From Hyphomicrobium sp. NDB2Meth4 (GTDB lineage Bacteria > Pseudomonadota > Alphaproteobacteria > Rhizobiales > Hyphomicrobiaceae), in contig NZ_FPEJ01000005.1 of assembly GCF_900117445.1 (NCBI RefSeq), positions 310,001 to 374,000 on the forward strand: a DNA stretch of 64,000 bases, in the 5' to 3' direction. The translations under genes were made by a program, and so were the position numbers. This document shows, one piece after another, positions 46,733-55,831 of the stretch (within the stretch, counting starts at the first letter, position 1; the number at the start of each line of letters is the position of its first letter). The notes beneath the pieces are model-generated. The model searched no databases, was not told where the DNA came from, and saw nothing but the letters and a program-made list of their open reading frames with translations.

Positions 46733-49519
46733 CTATTCCGTTGCAGGCGTCTCGTCGCCGGCGCCCGCTTCGTCCTCGCCGTCCTCGGGCTCGCTGCCGT
46801 CGTCGGGGATGCGCTCCACCGACACGACCTTGTCGCCGTCCGTCTTGAAGATGCGCACGCCCTGCGTGTTGCGGCCGGCGATCCGCACGTCGTTGACCGG
46901 GCAGCGGATGAGCTGACCGCCATCCGTCACCAGCATGATCTGATCGCTGTCGACCACCGGGAACGACGCCACCAGCGGTCCATTGCGGTCGTTGACGACC
47001 ATGGCAACGATGCCTTTGCCGCCGCGACCGGAGATTCGATATTCGTACGACGACGAGCGTTTGCCGAAGCCGCGCTCCGACACCGTCAGAACGAACTGCT
47101 CTTTGGCTGAAAGTTCGGCGAACCGTTCCGGCGTCAACTCGGCAGCCGCAGCTCCCTCGACCTCTTCCTCGTCCGCATCCGCCGCCTCGACAACCTCGTC
47201 AGCGATATCATCGCCCTGTGCCCGGCGCAGCATGTTGGCCTGCTTCAGGTAGGCGGCACGCTCTGGCGCGTCGGCACCGACGTGCGTCAGCACCGTCATC
47301 GAGATGATCTCGTCGCCGTCGTCAAGCTTGATGCCGCGCACGCCGTCCGAGTCACGTCCCTTGAACAGACGCACCTCGTCTTCCAGCAGGAAGCGGATGC
47401 AGCGCCCTTTGGCGGTGGTCAGCAGCACGTCGTTATCGGGCGTGCAGATATTCACCGACACGATCTGATCGCCCTCGTCGAGCTTCATCGCGATCTTGCC
47501 GTTGCGATTGATATTCTCGAAGTCCGACAGCGCATTGCGACGCACCCTGCCCGAGCGCGTAGCGAACGCCAGTTGCAGCGTGCCCCACGTCTCGGCGTCT
47601 TCGGGTAGCGGCAGGATGGAGGTGATCACCTCGCCCTGCGCCAGCGGCAACAGGTTCACCAGCGCCTTGCCCACGGCCTGCGGTGTCGCTGCTGGCAGAC
47701 GCCACACCTTCATGCGGTAGCACATGCCGCGCGACGAGAAGAACAGCACCGGCGTATGCGTCGAGGCGACGAACAGCGTCGTGATGACATCTTCTTCGCG
47801 CGTGCCGGCGCCCGAACGCCCCTTGCCGCCACGCCGCTGCGCCCGATAGGTCGCCAGCGGCACGCGCTTGATGTAGCCCTTGTGCGAGACGGTGACGACG
47901 ACGTCCTCGCGCTGGATCAGATCCTCGTCCTCGACGTCGCCGTCCATCTCGAGGATTTCGGTCTTACGCGGCGTCGCGAACTCTTCCTTGATGGCCGTCA
48001 GCTCGCCGACGACGATATCGACGATCCGCCGGCGCGAAGCCAGAATGGCGAGATATTCGCGGATCTCTTCGCCCAGTTTCTTCAACTCGTCGGCGATCTC
48101 GTCGCGTCCCAGAGCCGTGAGGCGTGCAAGGCGCAAATCCAGGATCGCCTTGGCCTGCTCTTCCGACAGCTTGTAGGTGCCCTCGGTCGACACTTTGTGC
48201 CGCGGATCGGCGATCAGCTCTACAAGCGGCGCGATATCGCGCGCCGGCCAGTCCCGCGCCATCAACTGCTCACGAGCATCCGCCGGGCTCGGCGCATAGC
48301 GGATGAGCTTGATCACCTCGTCGATGTTGGCAACGGCAATCGCCAAGCCAACCAACACGTGCGCGCGATCGCGCGCCTTGTTGAGCAGGAACTTGGTGCG
48401 CCGGCTCACCACCTCCTCGCGGAAGGCCGTGAACGCCTCGATCATGTCCTTGAGGTTGAGCTGCTCAGGACGCCCGCCGGTGAGCGCCAGCATGTTGGCG
48501 CCGAACGAGGTCTGCAGGTCGGAGTAGCGATAGAGCTGGTTCAGCACCACGTCGGCAACCGCATCGCGCTTCAGCTCGATGACGATACGCATGCCTTCGC
48601 GGTTGGTTTCGTCCCAGATATCCGAGATGCCCTCGACGCGCTTCTCGCGCACCAGATCGGCAATCTTCTCGATCAGCGTCTTCTTGTTGACCTGGTAAGG
48701 GATGGCGGTGACGATCAGCGCCTCGCGATCCTTGCGGATCTCCTCCACCTCGACCTTGGCGCGCATCAGGATCGAGCCGCGACCCTTGTGATACGCGGCC
48801 AGAATCCCGGCGCGGCCGATGATCAGAGCGCCAGTCGGGAAATCCGGTCCCTGGATAATCCCGCACAGCTCGTCGATGGTGATCTCAGGGTTTTCCAGCT
48901 GCGCCAGGCAAGCGTCGATGACCTCGCCAAGATTGTGCGGCGGGATGTTCGTCGCCATGCCGACAGCGATGCCGCCAGCGCCATTGACGAGCAGGTTCGG
49001 AAACTTTGCCGGCAGCACCGACGGCTCGAGCAGTCGGTCGTCGTAGTTCGACTTGAAGTCGACAGTGTCCTTGTCGAGATCGTCGAGCAGATACTGCGCC
49101 ACCTTTGACAGGCGCGCCTCGGTGTAGCGCTCGGCCGCGGGCGGATCGCCATCGACCGAACCGAAGTTTCCCTGGCCGTCGATCAGCGGCACGCGCATGG
49201 AGAAGTCTTGCGCCAGACGCACCAGCGCATCGTAGATCGCGAGGTTACCGTGTGGATGGAAGTCGCCCATCGTGTCGCCCACGACTTTGGACGACTTCAT
49301 GTGCTTCTTGTTCCAGTCGAGCCCCAGTCGCTGCATCGCGTAGAGGATGCGGCGATGCACGGGCTTCAAGCCGTCGCGGACATCGGGCAGCGCGCGCGAG
49401 ACGATAACGCTCATCGCGTACTCGAGGTACGAGCGCTTCATCTCGTCCGAAATCGTCACGGGGCGGATGTCGCTCGGCTGTTTGCCTGCGGGCATCTGGT
49501 CGTCGGTGCTATCAGCCAC
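46733..49519 (-). CDS. gyrA: DNA gyrase subunit A
   Basis: A 928-residue subunit of the essential type II topoisomerase that introduces negative supercoils. The catalytic Tyr is in [10 protein letters not shown]. The C-terminal wrapping domain has six beta-pinwheel blades and the GyrA-box region ([10 protein letters not shown]), with an acidic insert (about residues 755-800, [14 protein letters not shown]) and an acidic tail. In the quinolone region the sequence is [11 protein letters not shown], so the positions of E. coli Asp82 and Ser83 are Asn and Leu, while Asp87 is kept. Confidence 0.97.
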   Translation of the reverse strand: MADSTDDQMPAGKQPSDIRPVTISDEMKRSYLEYAMSVIVSRALPDVRDGLKPVHRRILYAMQRLGLDWNKKHMKSSKVVGDTMGDFHPHGNLAIYDALVRLAQDFSMRVPLIDGQGNFGSVDGDPPAAERYTEARLSKVAQYLLDDLDKDTVDFKSNYDDRLLEPSVLPAKFPNLLVNGAGGIAVGMATNIPPHNLGEVIDACLAQLENPEITIDELCGIIQGPDFPTGALIIGRAGILAAYHKGRGSILMRAKVEVEEIRKDREALIVTAIPYQVNKKTLIEKIADLVREKRVEGISDIWDETNREGMRIVIELKRDAVADVVLNQLYRYSDLQTSFGANMLALTGGRPEQLNLKDMIEAFTAFREEVVSRRTKFLLNKARDRAHVLVGLAIAVANIDEVIKLIRYAPSPADAREQLMARDWPARDIAPLVELIADPRHKVSTEGTYKLSEEQAKAILDLRLARLTALGRDEIADELKKLGEEIREYLAILASRRRIVDIVVGELTAIKEEFATPRKTEILEMDGDVEDEDLIQREDVVVTVSHKGYIKRVPLATYRAQRRGGKGRSGAGTREEDVITTLFVASTHTPVLFFSSRGMCYRMKVWRLPAATPQAVGKALVNLLPLAQGEVITSILPLPEDAETWGTLQLAFATRSGRVRRNALSDFENINRNGKIAMKLDEGDQIVSVNICTPDNDVLLTTAKGRCIRFLLEDEVRLFKGRDSDGVRGIKLDDGDEIISMTVLTHVGADAPERAAYLKQANMLRRAQGDDIADEVVEAADADEEEVEGAAAAELTPERFAELSAKEQFVLTVSERGFGKRSSSYEYRISGRGGKGIVAMVVNDRNGPLVASFPVVDSDQIMLVTDGGQLIRCPVNDVRIAGRNTQGVRIFKTDGDKVVSVERIPDDGSEPEDGEDEAGAGDETPATE

Positions 49520-49547
49520 GATTTGTTTGGGTCCGCTTCAACAGCGC

Positions 49548-49574
49548 GACGCACGCCTTTTCGGGGCGTGCGTC
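49548..49574. promoter_or_regulatory. Hairpin in the gyrA upstream region; rest of gap empty
   Basis: A perfect 10-base inverted repeat (GACGCACGCC and GGCGTGCGTC, 7-base loop) lies 29 bases upstream of gyrA, probably in its leader. The remaining 49575-49851 region serves as promoter space for gyrA and the divergent PRC-barrel gene; no further clear site was seen. Confidence 0.35.
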
Positions 49575-49851
49575 GGCAGGGTCAGAATCTGCCGTCAGAT
49601 TACCCCAAACGCTCCCTCTGGTGCAACGTGCGCGACGCTTTGTGGCACCGTTCTCAACCTCATAATTTTCATCGCTAAATCATCAACTTATTGGCCGGCT
49701 TTATCCTCAGGACCCGCCCCCTCCCGCCCCGCATCGGACTTGAGAGCGTCACAGTCTGGCGCTACATGCCTGCCCGCGCCCACGTATGGTTAATCCTACG
49801 CGGGGCACGGGCGCCGACGACGGGCCCGTTCGAGAACAACAGGAGAGTTCG

Positions 49852-50613
49852 ATGCAAAGAGGTGTGTTGGCCCTGGCAGCCGTTGCAGCGTTCTGGACGC
49901 TGCCGGCAATTGCAGACCCGGCCATCCCCCAGGACGTGTTCGTCACCACGCAGGGTGAAGGACAGTATCTCGCCAAGGATCTGCTCCTTGGCGCCAAGGT
50001 TCACAACAAGGATGGCGCCATCATCGGCGACGTCGAAGACCTCATCCTCAACGCCAACAATCAGGTCGAAGGCGTGATCCTGGGCGTCGGCGGGTTCGCC
50101 GGCTTCGGCGAGAAGCGCGTCGGCGTTGCCCTCCCCGCTCTGCAGATCAAGAACGAAAGCGGCGTCGTCATCGTCAGCCTGCCCGAAGCCACCAAGGAAA
50201 CGCTCGATGCGCTTCCGGCCTTCGAGCGCAAGCAGCCGCCGAAGTCGCTCATCGACCGCGCCATCGAGAAGGCTAAGGAGCTTTCCGACAAGAGCTCCGT
50301 GACGGCGAAGGACGCCTACGAGAAGGCCAAGGAAGAGGCCGGCCCTGCGCTTCAGCGCGCCGAGGAAGCGGCCAAGAAAACCTACGAGGAGAGCGTGAAG
50401 CCCGCTCTCGACAAGGCCGGCGAGGCGACCAAGGAAGCCTACGACGCCGCCAAGGACGCGATGGCTCCCAAGCCTGAAGCAACACCGGCCGAGACGCCGC
50501 CAGCCGCAGAAGCTCCCAAGACCGAGGCTGCACCAGCGGCACCAGCCGAAACGCCGGCTGAGACCCCGCCGGCCGAGGCTCCGAAGGACGCTGCTCCCGC
50601 GCCCACGCCCTAA
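49852..50613 (+). CDS. Secreted PRC-barrel protein with Ala/Glu/Pro-rich tail
   Basis: This 253-residue protein has a signal peptide (about residues 1-22, WTLPAIADPA) and a PRC-barrel domain (LLGAKVHNKDGAIIGDVEDLILNANNQVEGVILGVGGFAGFGEKRVGVAL). A charged helical part with LEA-like Ala/Lys/Glu repeats and a tail of Pro-Ala-Glu repeats follow. The ATG follows AGGAG. Such proteins are common in the periplasm of Hyphomicrobiales; the function is unknown. Confidence 0.85.
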   Translation: MQRGVLALAAVAAFWTLPAIADPAIPQDVFVTTQGEGQYLAKDLLLGAKVHNKDGAIIGDVEDLILNANNQVEGVILGVGGFAGFGEKRVGVALPALQIKNESGVVIVSLPEATKETLDALPAFERKQPPKSLIDRAIEKAKELSDKSSVTAKDAYEKAKEEAGPALQRAEEAAKKTYEESVKPALDKAGEATKEAYDAAKDAMAPKPEATPAETPPAAEAPKTEAAPAAPAETPAETPPAEAPKDAAPAPTP

Positions 50614-50639
50614 GCACGTTTCGCACGATCGAAGCTTCG

Positions 50640-50671
50640 AGAGCCCCGCCTCAGTGCGGGGCTCTTTTTTT
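50640..50671 (+). terminator. Rho-independent terminator after the PRC-barrel gene
   Basis: AGAGCCCCGC and GCGGGGCTCT pair around CTCAGT and are followed by seven T. It overlaps the stop of the convergent P-loop gene. Confidence 0.88.
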
Positions 50672-51208
50672 ATGCTGATGCAGTTTGTCGAGAACCTCAG
50701 CCACAAGCTCCAATTCGGATTTGCGCCCATCGACGCGAAGAGTGGGAGCAGTCTGCTCGGCAAGCCACGCTAAATGGCGGTGAAGACTGCGGCTCGTAAA
50801 TGTCGGGTCATCGTAGCGTGACGCCCACTCGGCGAACGCCTTGTGGTTCTCGTGCATGTCATTCCCCGGAAGAATGCGGTCCCCGTAACGCTGTTTTTCC
50901 CGCTTCTTCAGCCTTGCCATGCGCACGGGCGTTGGCGTGATCACCATCACGATGAGATCGACGGTCGATATGAGTGAGTCTCCCCACCCGTCGAACGACC
51001 CTGACAATACCCAAGCCCCGTCCCCCAGCGCCGCGGCGATCATCCGCACGCGCTTCTCTACTGGGCGCTTCTCGGTAAAGGGCGGATCAGTCGGCATCCA
51101 GTAGAAGTCGTCGCAGTCGACGTGCAGGGCGTGCAAGGCCTTCGCCAAGCCTGCGCCGAGCGTCGTAACGCCCGAGCAGGACGCGCCTGTCAGATAAATC
51201 CTGCTCAC
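50651..51208 (-). CDS. P-loop NTPase, adenylate-kinase-like, with altered Walker A
   Basis: A 185-residue protein with the fold of small nucleoside kinases. The N-terminal loop is GASCSGVTTLG, where the usual Walker A Lys is Val, followed by HVDCDDFYWMPTDPPF and a later KKREKQRYGDRILPG lid-like region. Relatives of this family often have Thr here, so loss of Lys may be a family trait. The substrate is unknown and activity uncertain. Confidence 0.75.
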   Translation of the reverse strand: MSRIYLTGASCSGVTTLGAGLAKALHALHVDCDDFYWMPTDPPFTEKRPVEKRVRMIAAALGDGAWVLSGSFDGWGDSLISTVDLIVMVITPTPVRMARLKKREKQRYGDRILPGNDMHENHKAFAEWASRYDDPTFTSRSLHRHLAWLAEQTAPTLRVDGRKSELELVAEVLDKLHQHKKRAPH

Positions 51209-51219
51209 GGCAGTCCCCC

Positions 51220-51254
51220 AAAAACGAAAGAGCCCGGCGGTGAGGCCGGGCTCT
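51220..51254 (-). terminator. Terminator after the tandem-domain secreted protein
   Basis: On the minus strand AGAGCCCGGC and GCCGGGCTCT pair around a 6-base loop, followed by TTTCGTTTTT. It lies 26 bases after the stop. Confidence 0.85.
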
Positions 51255-51279
51255 CGAAGTCAAGCAAGTCGAAGCCCAA

Positions 51280-52104
51280 TCAGCGGCCGAGGACGCACAC
51301 CGTTGCCGGGCCCTTGATCATGTTCAGTCCGAGCGTCTGCCGATACGTCAGGTCGACGCGGTCGATGATGCGACGCTCGCCGCGCAGATCGAGCGGAGGC
51401 GTCTCGTCGCCGTCGCCGATCTTCTTGCGCACGACGATCTGGTCGGGCGGCCCGCGCTCGTAAACGACCGTGAGGTCGATGAGTTCGATCTTGCTGCCGC
51501 GCACGAGCAGCTTGATCGCGCTGAAGCGTCCCTCGCGGCGACCGACGCGGATCGTATCGCGGTCAGGCTTGAGGCCCACCTTGCCGCAGCCCAACTCTTC
51601 CCAGCGCGCAACCGGCGGCGGAGGAGGAGGCGGCAGGTTCTTCAGTCCGAACACGGCGACCTTGGCTTGCCCACGGAAGCCCGGGCGCGAGCGGTAGACG
51701 ATCTCGATCCGATCGATCAGGCGATCACCGCCGACCAGATCGATCGGCCGGGTGCGGTCTCCGGCGCGGATGCGCTGGCGCACGCGAACGTCCTGCGGCA
51801 TGCCGCGCTTGAAGAACACCTTGAGATCGAGGATTTCGACGTCATTGTCGCGAACCTCCAGCGCAATCTTGCTGAAAAATCCCTCGCGGCGGCCGACGCG
51901 GATGACATCGCGGTCGACACCAAAGCCGACGGCCTGCTCGCCCAGCATTTCCCACTGCTCGCGCATGGGCGGCGGCGGCGGCCCGCGATCGTAGCCAGGA
52001 GGCGGCCCTCTGTCGCGGTCCCGCGGCTGAGCCGACGCAACGTCGGCGGTTACACCAAACGCAAGCACTGCAAGAAGTGGCGCCATAGTGGATCGCCAGA
52101 ACAT
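51280..52104 (-). CDS. Secreted protein with two copies of one domain, unknown function
   Basis: This 274-residue protein has a signal peptide (residues 1-25, ADVASAQP), an Arg/Pro-rich linker and two similar domains. The shared pattern is W-x-LG-x-x-x-V-G...DRD-x-IRVGRREG-x-FS-x-I-x-L-x-VR (EQWEMLGEQAVGFGVDRD near residue 50; ARWEELGCGKVGLKPDRD near 165), separated by a run of eight prolines. The domain may be DUF2541-like, but I am not certain. The ATG follows GGGAG. Confidence 0.72.
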   Translation of the reverse strand: MFWRSTMAPLLAVLAFGVTADVASAQPRDRDRGPPPGYDRGPPPPPMREQWEMLGEQAVGFGVDRDVIRVGRREGFFSKIALEVRDNDVEILDLKVFFKRGMPQDVRVRQRIRAGDRTRPIDLVGGDRLIDRIEIVYRSRPGFRGQAKVAVFGLKNLPPPPPPPVARWEELGCGKVGLKPDRDTIRVGRREGRFSAIKLLVRGSKIELIDLTVVYERGPPDQIVVRKKIGDGDETPPLDLRGERRIIDRVDLTYRQTLGLNMIKGPATVCVLGR

Positions 52105-52300
52105 TATCTTCACTCCCTTAAGTTGCTCCCGCGACCGGTGCCGGCGGGCGGCAAAAGCAATGCGGGTCTTCAGCGACGAAATTGTGATAGCTGCATCAAC
52201 CTGAATGCAGGCTGCACGTGAGCGGCCCAGCATTAACCCTTCATACCGCAGCCAAAACCGGTTGAAGCGCGCGTGACCGCCCGGAACAGCCGGCAGCCAC

Positions 52301-52329
52301 GAAAAAACCCCGGGGAAACACCCCGGGGT
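52301..52329 (-). terminator. Terminator after ssb
   Basis: On the minus strand ACCCCGGGG and CCCCGGGGT pair around TGTTT, followed by TTTTTT. It lies 23 bases after the ssb stop. Confidence 0.9.
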
Positions 52330-52351
52330 CGAAGTACGGGAGTAGCGTGGC

Positions 52352-52855
52352 TCAGAACGGAATTTCGTCGTCCAGCTGCTTGTCGAAGTTACCGCTGCTC
52401 TTCGCTCCGCCCCCGCGCGGGGCCGAACGAGCCGGAGGCGCGTCGGAGTAACCGCCCGTGTCGCCGGCGTAATCTGACTGACCGCCCTCGCTCATGCCGC
52501 CCGAGCGGCCATCGAGCATGGTGAGATTGCCGTTGAAGCCCTGCAGCACGACTTCGGTCGAGTAACGGTCCTGACCCGACTGGTCCTGCCACTTGCGCGT
52601 CTGCAGCGCGCCCTCGATGAAAACCTTGGAGCCCTTGCGCAGGTACTGCTCAGCGAGCTTGCACAGGTTCTCATTGAAGATCACGACCGAGTGCCACTCG
52701 GTCTTCTCGCGCCGCTCGCCCGTCGCCTTGTCGCGCCAGGTGTCGCTCGTGGCGATGCGCAGGTTGGCGATCGGACGGCCATCCTGCGTGCGGCGGATCT
52801 CCGGATCCCTACCGAGATTGCCGACCAGGATCACCTTGTTGACCGAACCAGCCAT
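52352..52855 (-). CDS. ssb: Single-stranded DNA-binding protein
   Basis: A 167-residue SSB with an OB fold ([66 protein letters not shown]), a Gly-rich disordered linker, and the acidic protein-interaction tip DDEIPF. The ATG at 52855 is chosen on homology; the frame extends upstream to 52924. A LexA box lies 163 bases upstream. Confidence 0.96.
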   Translation of the reverse strand: MAGSVNKVILVGNLGRDPEIRRTQDGRPIANLRIATSDTWRDKATGERREKTEWHSVVIFNENLCKLAEQYLRKGSKVFIEGALQTRKWQDQSGQDRYSTEVVLQGFNGNLTMLDGRSGGMSEGGQSDYAGDTGGYSDAPPARSAPRGGGAKSSGNFDKQLDDEIPF

Positions 52856-53017
52856 GCCGTCACTCCTCGCATTCCGTGGCGCCAAGCGGGCGCCGAAAGC
52901 CCTCAAGCTCCTCACCCGCCGCATCAGCCACGATGAGTCGCACTCGCAACCTTAGTTACCCTATCGCGCCGCCCGAATACGGTCCGGGTCGAGGTTTGCA
53001 CATGATTGTGTTTGCAC

Positions 53018-53032
53018 GTTCGCTATATGTTC
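53018..53032. promoter_or_regulatory. LexA (SOS) box upstream of ssb
   Basis: GTTC-GCTATAT-GTTC matches exactly the GTTC-N7-GTTC box of alphaproteobacterial LexA. In relatives this box often sits between divergent ssb and uvrA; here no uvrA is present on the other side. Confidence 0.75.
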
Positions 53033-53101
53033 TTAAGCTAGGGTAGAATTTGCCGCTCTGCAAGGGGGGCAGCACCACGAACGAGGAGACCGCGGCCGCG
53101 C

Positions 53102-55141
53102 CTAGTTGCGCACGGTTTCCGCGGTCGATGACAGATCGCGCATCACCTTTTCAGGCATGGTACTCGCGGCCGGGCAGGAAGTTGCCCGCAGTCCGTCATA
53201 GACCGAAACCACATCGCCGCGGAACTGAGGCGCCAGCGCCCGCCGCGCGATGCCCGTGGCAACGCCCCCATTGCTCCACCGCGCGCTGCACATCAGCTTG
53301 GTCAGGTACGTCGTGAGGTCGACGGTATAGTTCAGAGCCGGCGGAACCGGCGAAGCCCCGATCCAGCTCTGCCAGCGCTGCTGATCGAGCGAGCCGCTCC
53401 ACTTTGCGTCCTGCGCCGCCACCTGCGCCACGAACTCCTGGCTCCGCTGCCGCAGCTCCGGATCGGCAATCTGCTCCATCCGCCCCTTCATCGCCGCCCG
53501 CTCCTGCTCGTCGGGCGCCCGCACCACCAGCTGGCTCAAGTCCGTAAGCCCGGTAGAATCCCACGTCGGCGGCTGCGTCATCCACACGGCTGCGCCCCGG
53601 AGGTCGCTGCCCGTCATCTTCATGCCAGTCATGTCGACGCCGAGCAGCCGCGCATTCTGCAGGCTGGCAGCTTCGATGCTGGCGTCACGCAGCACTGCAC
53701 CATCGAGCCGCGCGAAGTTCAGCAGCGCCCCCTGCAGCGAGGCGCTGGAAAAATCGGCCAGCTGCAGCTGCGCGCCGGTGAGATCTGCCCCCTGCAGCGA
53801 GGCATTGAGGAAGTTTGCACCCTCGGCTCGCACCCCGCCTGTGAGGTCCGCCTTGTCCAGGCGCGCATTCGACAACGACGCCCCGACCAGCGAGGCGTTC
53901 GCCAGTTCCGCCCCTTCGACGAGCGCCTCGTCGAGCTTGGCGCCATCGAGGTCGATGCCCCATAGCTTCCCCTGGCCCAACTTGGCGCGGCTGAAATCGG
54001 CCCCCTTCGCCGAGGCGCACCGCCCCTTCACCCGGTTGTTGCTGAGCAGAACCACATCCGGCTCCGCGCAAGCCAGCGAGACGTTTTGCAGGTTGGCGCC
54101 AACGAGGCTCGCCCCATCGAGCTTTGCGCCCGTCAGGTCGGCTCCCGACAGGTCAGTGCGGTCGAGCTTTGCAAAACGCAGATCACGTCCCCGCAGCCGC
54201 AGCGATTTGTCGGCCCCTTCATCCCGGTCGGCGACGAGATCGGAATCGGTCACGACGAGATTGCGCCGGAATATCCCGAACAGCGCTCCATCCGACGAAG
54301 CGTTGACGAACGGCAGCGCAAAGCCGCCACCCTGCTGCACCTTGCCCCCAACGGCGGGCGAAACCAGCCCCGTCAGCCGCTGTCCGATCCGGTCCAGCCG
54401 CTCACCCGGCACGGTCGCCGAGAAGTATGACAGGTATGCCGCCACCATCAGCACCAGCACCGTCGCGACGACGCTCAGCGGATGCGTGATCGTGGAGCGC
54501 AGAAACGCCTGGAAAAACGAGGTTTCGGCCCGCATCAGGAACACGCCGATCAAGAGGATTCCCGCGATATCCAGCGTCAGGAAAATGCGGTTGATCCACG
54601 TCGTGGTGACGTCGTGATAGGGCAGGAATGCCACCTGCATGTAGAGCAGCAGCACCACCGGCAGAATGACGATGGTGAGCCAGGAAATGAGGTTCAGGAA
54701 GCCGCTCATCACAGCCGAACGCTGCGGACCCGCCAACGCCTGCACCAAGAAGAAATTGTGCACCTCGAGCCGCAGCGGGTGCGTGCGCTTGTTGGACAGC
54801 TCCAGATAGCGGATCGCCTGGTCGAACTCGAGCGCCTTGCGCGCCAGCAGCACCAATTGTGACAGTATCCCCAGGTGGAACAGCACCAGCACGATCGGCG
54901 CAAACTGGAAGAATTGCTTGAGCTGGATCTTCACCTGCAGGATCGGCAGCTGCACCGGGGTTTCCAGCAGCAGCGCCTCGTGCGTGACACCGGCAACCGC
55001 AATCACCAGATAGGTCATGATGGCGAGGAAAATCAGCCAGCCGGTGTGCGCGGTGTCACTCGAGCTGTTCACCGCCTCGAGCAGACTGTAGGGATTGACC
55101 GGCGTCTCGGTTTCGGGAGAAAGACGAGCCCTGTCCGTCAT
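53102..55141 (-). CDS. Membrane-anchored pentapeptide-repeat protein
   Basis: A 679-residue protein. The N-terminal ~260 residues hold about five transmembrane helices (TGWLIFLAIMTYLVIAVAGV; LTIVILPVVLLLYMQV; AGILLIGVFLM; VVATVLVLMVAAYLSYF). Residues about 325-530 are pentapeptide repeats of the A(D/N)LxG type (SGADLTGAKLDGASLVGANL; LNASLQGADLTGAQLQLADF), which form a right-handed quadrilateral helix. A C-terminal non-repeat domain with conserved cysteines (LMCSARW; ATSCPAAS) follows. The role is unknown; it may sense or scaffold at the membrane. Confidence 0.82.
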   Translation of the reverse strand: MTDRARLSPETETPVNPYSLLEAVNSSSDTAHTGWLIFLAIMTYLVIAVAGVTHEALLLETPVQLPILQVKIQLKQFFQFAPIVLVLFHLGILSQLVLLARKALEFDQAIRYLELSNKRTHPLRLEVHNFFLVQALAGPQRSAVMSGFLNLISWLTIVILPVVLLLYMQVAFLPYHDVTTTWINRIFLTLDIAGILLIGVFLMRAETSFFQAFLRSTITHPLSVVATVLVLMVAAYLSYFSATVPGERLDRIGQRLTGLVSPAVGGKVQQGGGFALPFVNASSDGALFGIFRRNLVVTDSDLVADRDEGADKSLRLRGRDLRFAKLDRTDLSGADLTGAKLDGASLVGANLQNVSLACAEPDVVLLSNNRVKGRCASAKGADFSRAKLGQGKLWGIDLDGAKLDEALVEGAELANASLVGASLSNARLDKADLTGGVRAEGANFLNASLQGADLTGAQLQLADFSSASLQGALLNFARLDGAVLRDASIEAASLQNARLLGVDMTGMKMTGSDLRGAAVWMTQPPTWDSTGLTDLSQLVVRAPDEQERAAMKGRMEQIADPELRQRSQEFVAQVAAQDAKWSGSLDQQRWQSWIGASPVPPALNYTVDLTTYLTKLMCSARWSNGGVATGIARRALAPQFRGDVVSVYDGLRATSCPAASTMPEKVMRDLSSTAETVRN

Positions 55142-55365
55142 GCAGTGACACCCCCACGCTGAACGCGTGCGAACTACGCAGACCTTATGGGAGAAAGTGT
55201 GACATCTGGCGCGCGTTTTTCCCCCGCGCGTTACAGAACCCCATCATCCCCCTTGCTCTTTCCCCATGCTGCATTGCATGAGTCAAGCAAGAGTCGGCAC
55301 CATCGCGACTCTCGACGTCCGTAGCGGCCCAAGGGTGGCCGAAACACCGCAGGAGAGCACCCCGC

Positions 55366-55740
55366 GTGAGCGCCGCTCAGTATAACTGCCGCAAATGCCC
55401 CGGTTATTGCTGCTCATACCCGCTCATCCCCTTGGATAAGCGCGATGTCGAGCGCCTGGCCCGTCATCACAACATGACCTTCGAGGCGGCCAAACAGGCC
55501 TTTACCAAGGAGGACCATGGCCGCAAGTACGCCATGCGGCGCAAAAAGGATGACATCTACGGCCGCATCTGCCGCTTCTTCGACACCAAGGAGCGCTGCT
55601 GCACGATTTATCTGGCCCGGCCGAGTGTATGCCGGTCGTTCCCGGGCGGCGGCCGTTGCGGCTACTACGACTTCCTCTCCTTCGAGCGCCGCGCTCAGGA
55701 GGACGAGAAGTTCGTCGCCCTCACAAATCACGAGGACTGA
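55366..55740 (+). CDS. YkgJ-type cysteine-cluster protein
   Basis: A 124-residue protein starting at GTG (MSAAQYNCRKCPGYCCSYPLIPL). The CxxCxxxCC motif at the N-terminus and the later cysteines (RICRFF, CCTIYLARPSVCRSFPGGGRCGYYDF) form the metal-binding cluster of the YkgJ (CxxCxxCC) family, binding zinc or iron-sulfur. The function is not established. GGAG lies 10 bases before the start. Confidence 0.82.
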   Translation: MSAAQYNCRKCPGYCCSYPLIPLDKRDVERLARHHNMTFEAAKQAFTKEDHGRKYAMRRKKDDIYGRICRFFDTKERCCTIYLARPSVCRSFPGGGRCGYYDFLSFERRAQEDEKFVALTNHED

Positions 55741-55831
55741 CACCGTTTCGCCTGTCATTCCGGGCGAGCAGGCCGCGGCCGGCGAGACCCGGGACCCAGC
55801 GAACGAGCGGCGCAGCCTCATTCTTTCGCCG

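Noticed and set aside
47756-49108. Plus-strand open frame of 450 codons
   Set aside because: It lies fully antisense to gyrA, has Arg/Asp/Leu-rich composition typical of a shadow frame in high-GC DNA, and no recognisable domain.
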